A DNA stretch of 64,000 nt from NCBI RefSeq assembly GCF_008386395.1, contig NZ_CP043761.1, positions 1,984,001-2,048,000 on the forward strand, given 5' to 3'. Source of the stretch: Paenibacillus sp. 37. Lineage in GTDB: Bacteria; Bacillota; Bacilli; Paenibacillales; Paenibacillaceae. The notes beneath the pieces are model-generated. The model was not told the DNA's origin. It saw only the letters and a list, made by a program, of their open reading frames with translations, and made no database searches. Both the position numbers and the translations under genes were made by a program. Shown here in pieces: positions 63,412 through 64,000 of this stretch; within the stretch, counting starts at the first letter, position 1, and each line of letters starts with the position of its first letter.

Positions 63412-64000
63412 TTGATCGATGCTCAAGGTAACGGACTTGTTTTCTTACTATGTGTTCCCCGCAGTGGTAGTTCCTTATCCACCGTCATGCTGCAAAATCA
63501 TAGTCGTATATTTGCCACCCAGGAAATGTGGTTTCTGATGAATCTTGTCGATTTGAACAAAGCTGATTCACGTGCTTATGGTGGCAGCTCCATCATTCGT
63601 CAGTTCTACAATGCCATGGTATCTGAGGATGTCTTCGAAAAGGCGTGCAGAAGTTTTGCTCTTGAGATCTATAATGGATTCCTGGAAGGGAGCGGAGCAG
63701 ACTTCATCGTTGATAAATCTCCACGATACTATTACATGCTGGAATGGCTGGATCGTCTGTTCCCTCAGTCCAAGCGCATTCATCTCCAGCGTAATCCTCT
63801 GGCCATAGCAGCATCATTCAAAAAGGTAAACCGCCACACAGGAGAAGGATTCGACCTGACTCATAGTCTGCAGAGCCCCAAATTAAATATGAAATCTGTA
63901 GATCTTACACTGGGTATGCTCCGCTTGAATGAGTATTTTGCCGAACCACATTCCAATGCATATGAATTGCAATATGAACGATTGGTTTCCAATCCTCAGG
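63412..64000 (+). CDS. Sulfotransferase-family protein (5' part, cut by window end)
   Basis: At least 196 residues, open to the window edge. LLCVPRSGSSLSTVML is the 5'-phosphosulfate loop of PAPS-dependent sulfotransferases, and LQRNPLAIAASF is the 3'-phosphate motif (R..S). DKSPRYYYMLEWL matches the segment between them. No signal peptide. The start is TTG 63412, about six bases after AGAGGAGAGG. It is probably the first gene of a cluster for a sulfated or otherwise decorated glycan or small molecule, continuing past the window. The substrate is unknown. Confidence 0.8.
   Translation, partial: MIDAQGNGLVFLLCVPRSGSSLSTVMLQNHSRIFATQEMWFLMNLVDLNKADSRAYGGSSIIRQFYNAMVSEDVFEKACRSFALEIYNGFLEGSGADFIVDKSPRYYYMLEWLDRLFPQSKRIHLQRNPLAIAASFKKVNRHTGEGFDLTHSLQSPKLNMKSVDLTLGMLRLNEYFAEPHSNAYELQYERLVSNPQ

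Noticed and set aside
63568..63808. Antisense and shifted frames inside the sulfotransferase gene
   Set aside because: The sulfotransferase frame carries both cofactor motifs; the others are its shadows.

Overview
The window looks like ordinary chromosomal DNA of a Paenibacillus-type, endospore-forming Firmicute. Supporting signs are sporulation genes (ytxC, a gamma-type SASP with a sigma-G-like promoter, prkA, yhbH, spoVR), SAM-I and T-box leaders, a LiaFSR system, a GlnR/TnrA box, AbrB with a Spo0A box, and a plant-polysaccharide lifestyle (multidomain GH10 xylanase, GH3 glycosidase, LplA/B/C-type sugar ABC transporter). I see no rRNA, tRNA, insertion sequence, prophage, CRISPR array or recognisable defence locus. 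Base and codon use look uniform by eye.

Layout. 0-3.2 kb: ROK fructokinase, an HRDC/HTH protein, CorA. 3.5-7.3 kb: promoter, SAM-I riboswitch and a metA-metI-metC operon for methionine synthesis. 7.5-11 kb: radical-SAM MqnC, then an overlapping aldo-keto reductase/zinc dehydrogenase pair resembling L-galactose/L-galactonate enzymes. 11-14.4 kb (minus): YitT-family protein, KhtTU K+/H+ antiporter, an unknown membrane protein. 14.6-17.9 kb: ytxC, a T-box and thrS. 18-19.2 kb: a 3D-domain protein and a SASP. 19.4-26.3 kb: liaF-liaS-liaR, an HtrA protease and an OmpR/kinase pair, forming an envelope-stress neighbourhood. 26.3-33 kb: housekeeping genes (ispH, DAHP synthase, glnA, serC, trmL, abrB-like).

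33-42.1 kb: a serine hydrolase, then a carbohydrate operon (esterase, two permeases, binding lipoprotein, GH3, LacI regulator) behind a promoter with two copies of an inverted-repeat operator. 42.2-47.2 kb: a 34-residue membrane protein, a phosphodiester glycosidase with a coiled-coil partner, a ComA-like orphan regulator, an aminotransferase and an azoreductase. 47.3-61.4 kb: a DUF2161 protein, PrkA, a globin-coupled sensor, a LacI regulator, a GH10 xylanase with a cre site, an MHYT-PAS-GGDEF-EAL protein, and yhbH-spoVR on the minus strand. 61.6-64 kb: an MFS transporter, then a sulfotransferase-like gene cut by the window end, preceded by an operator that exactly fills the promoter spacer.

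No single obviously new multi-gene system stands out. The most interesting signals are regulatory: the paired operators before the sulfotransferase, the LacI-type operator pair, the repeated GTGCA-N3-TGCAC motif before serC, and a 24-bp palindrome before liaF. Also notable are a GSI-beta-like glutamine synthetase under a GlnR box, a Cys4 AbrB paralogue with a Spo0A box, and small or unrecognised membrane genes. All assignments come from reading motifs by eye; no database search was run.
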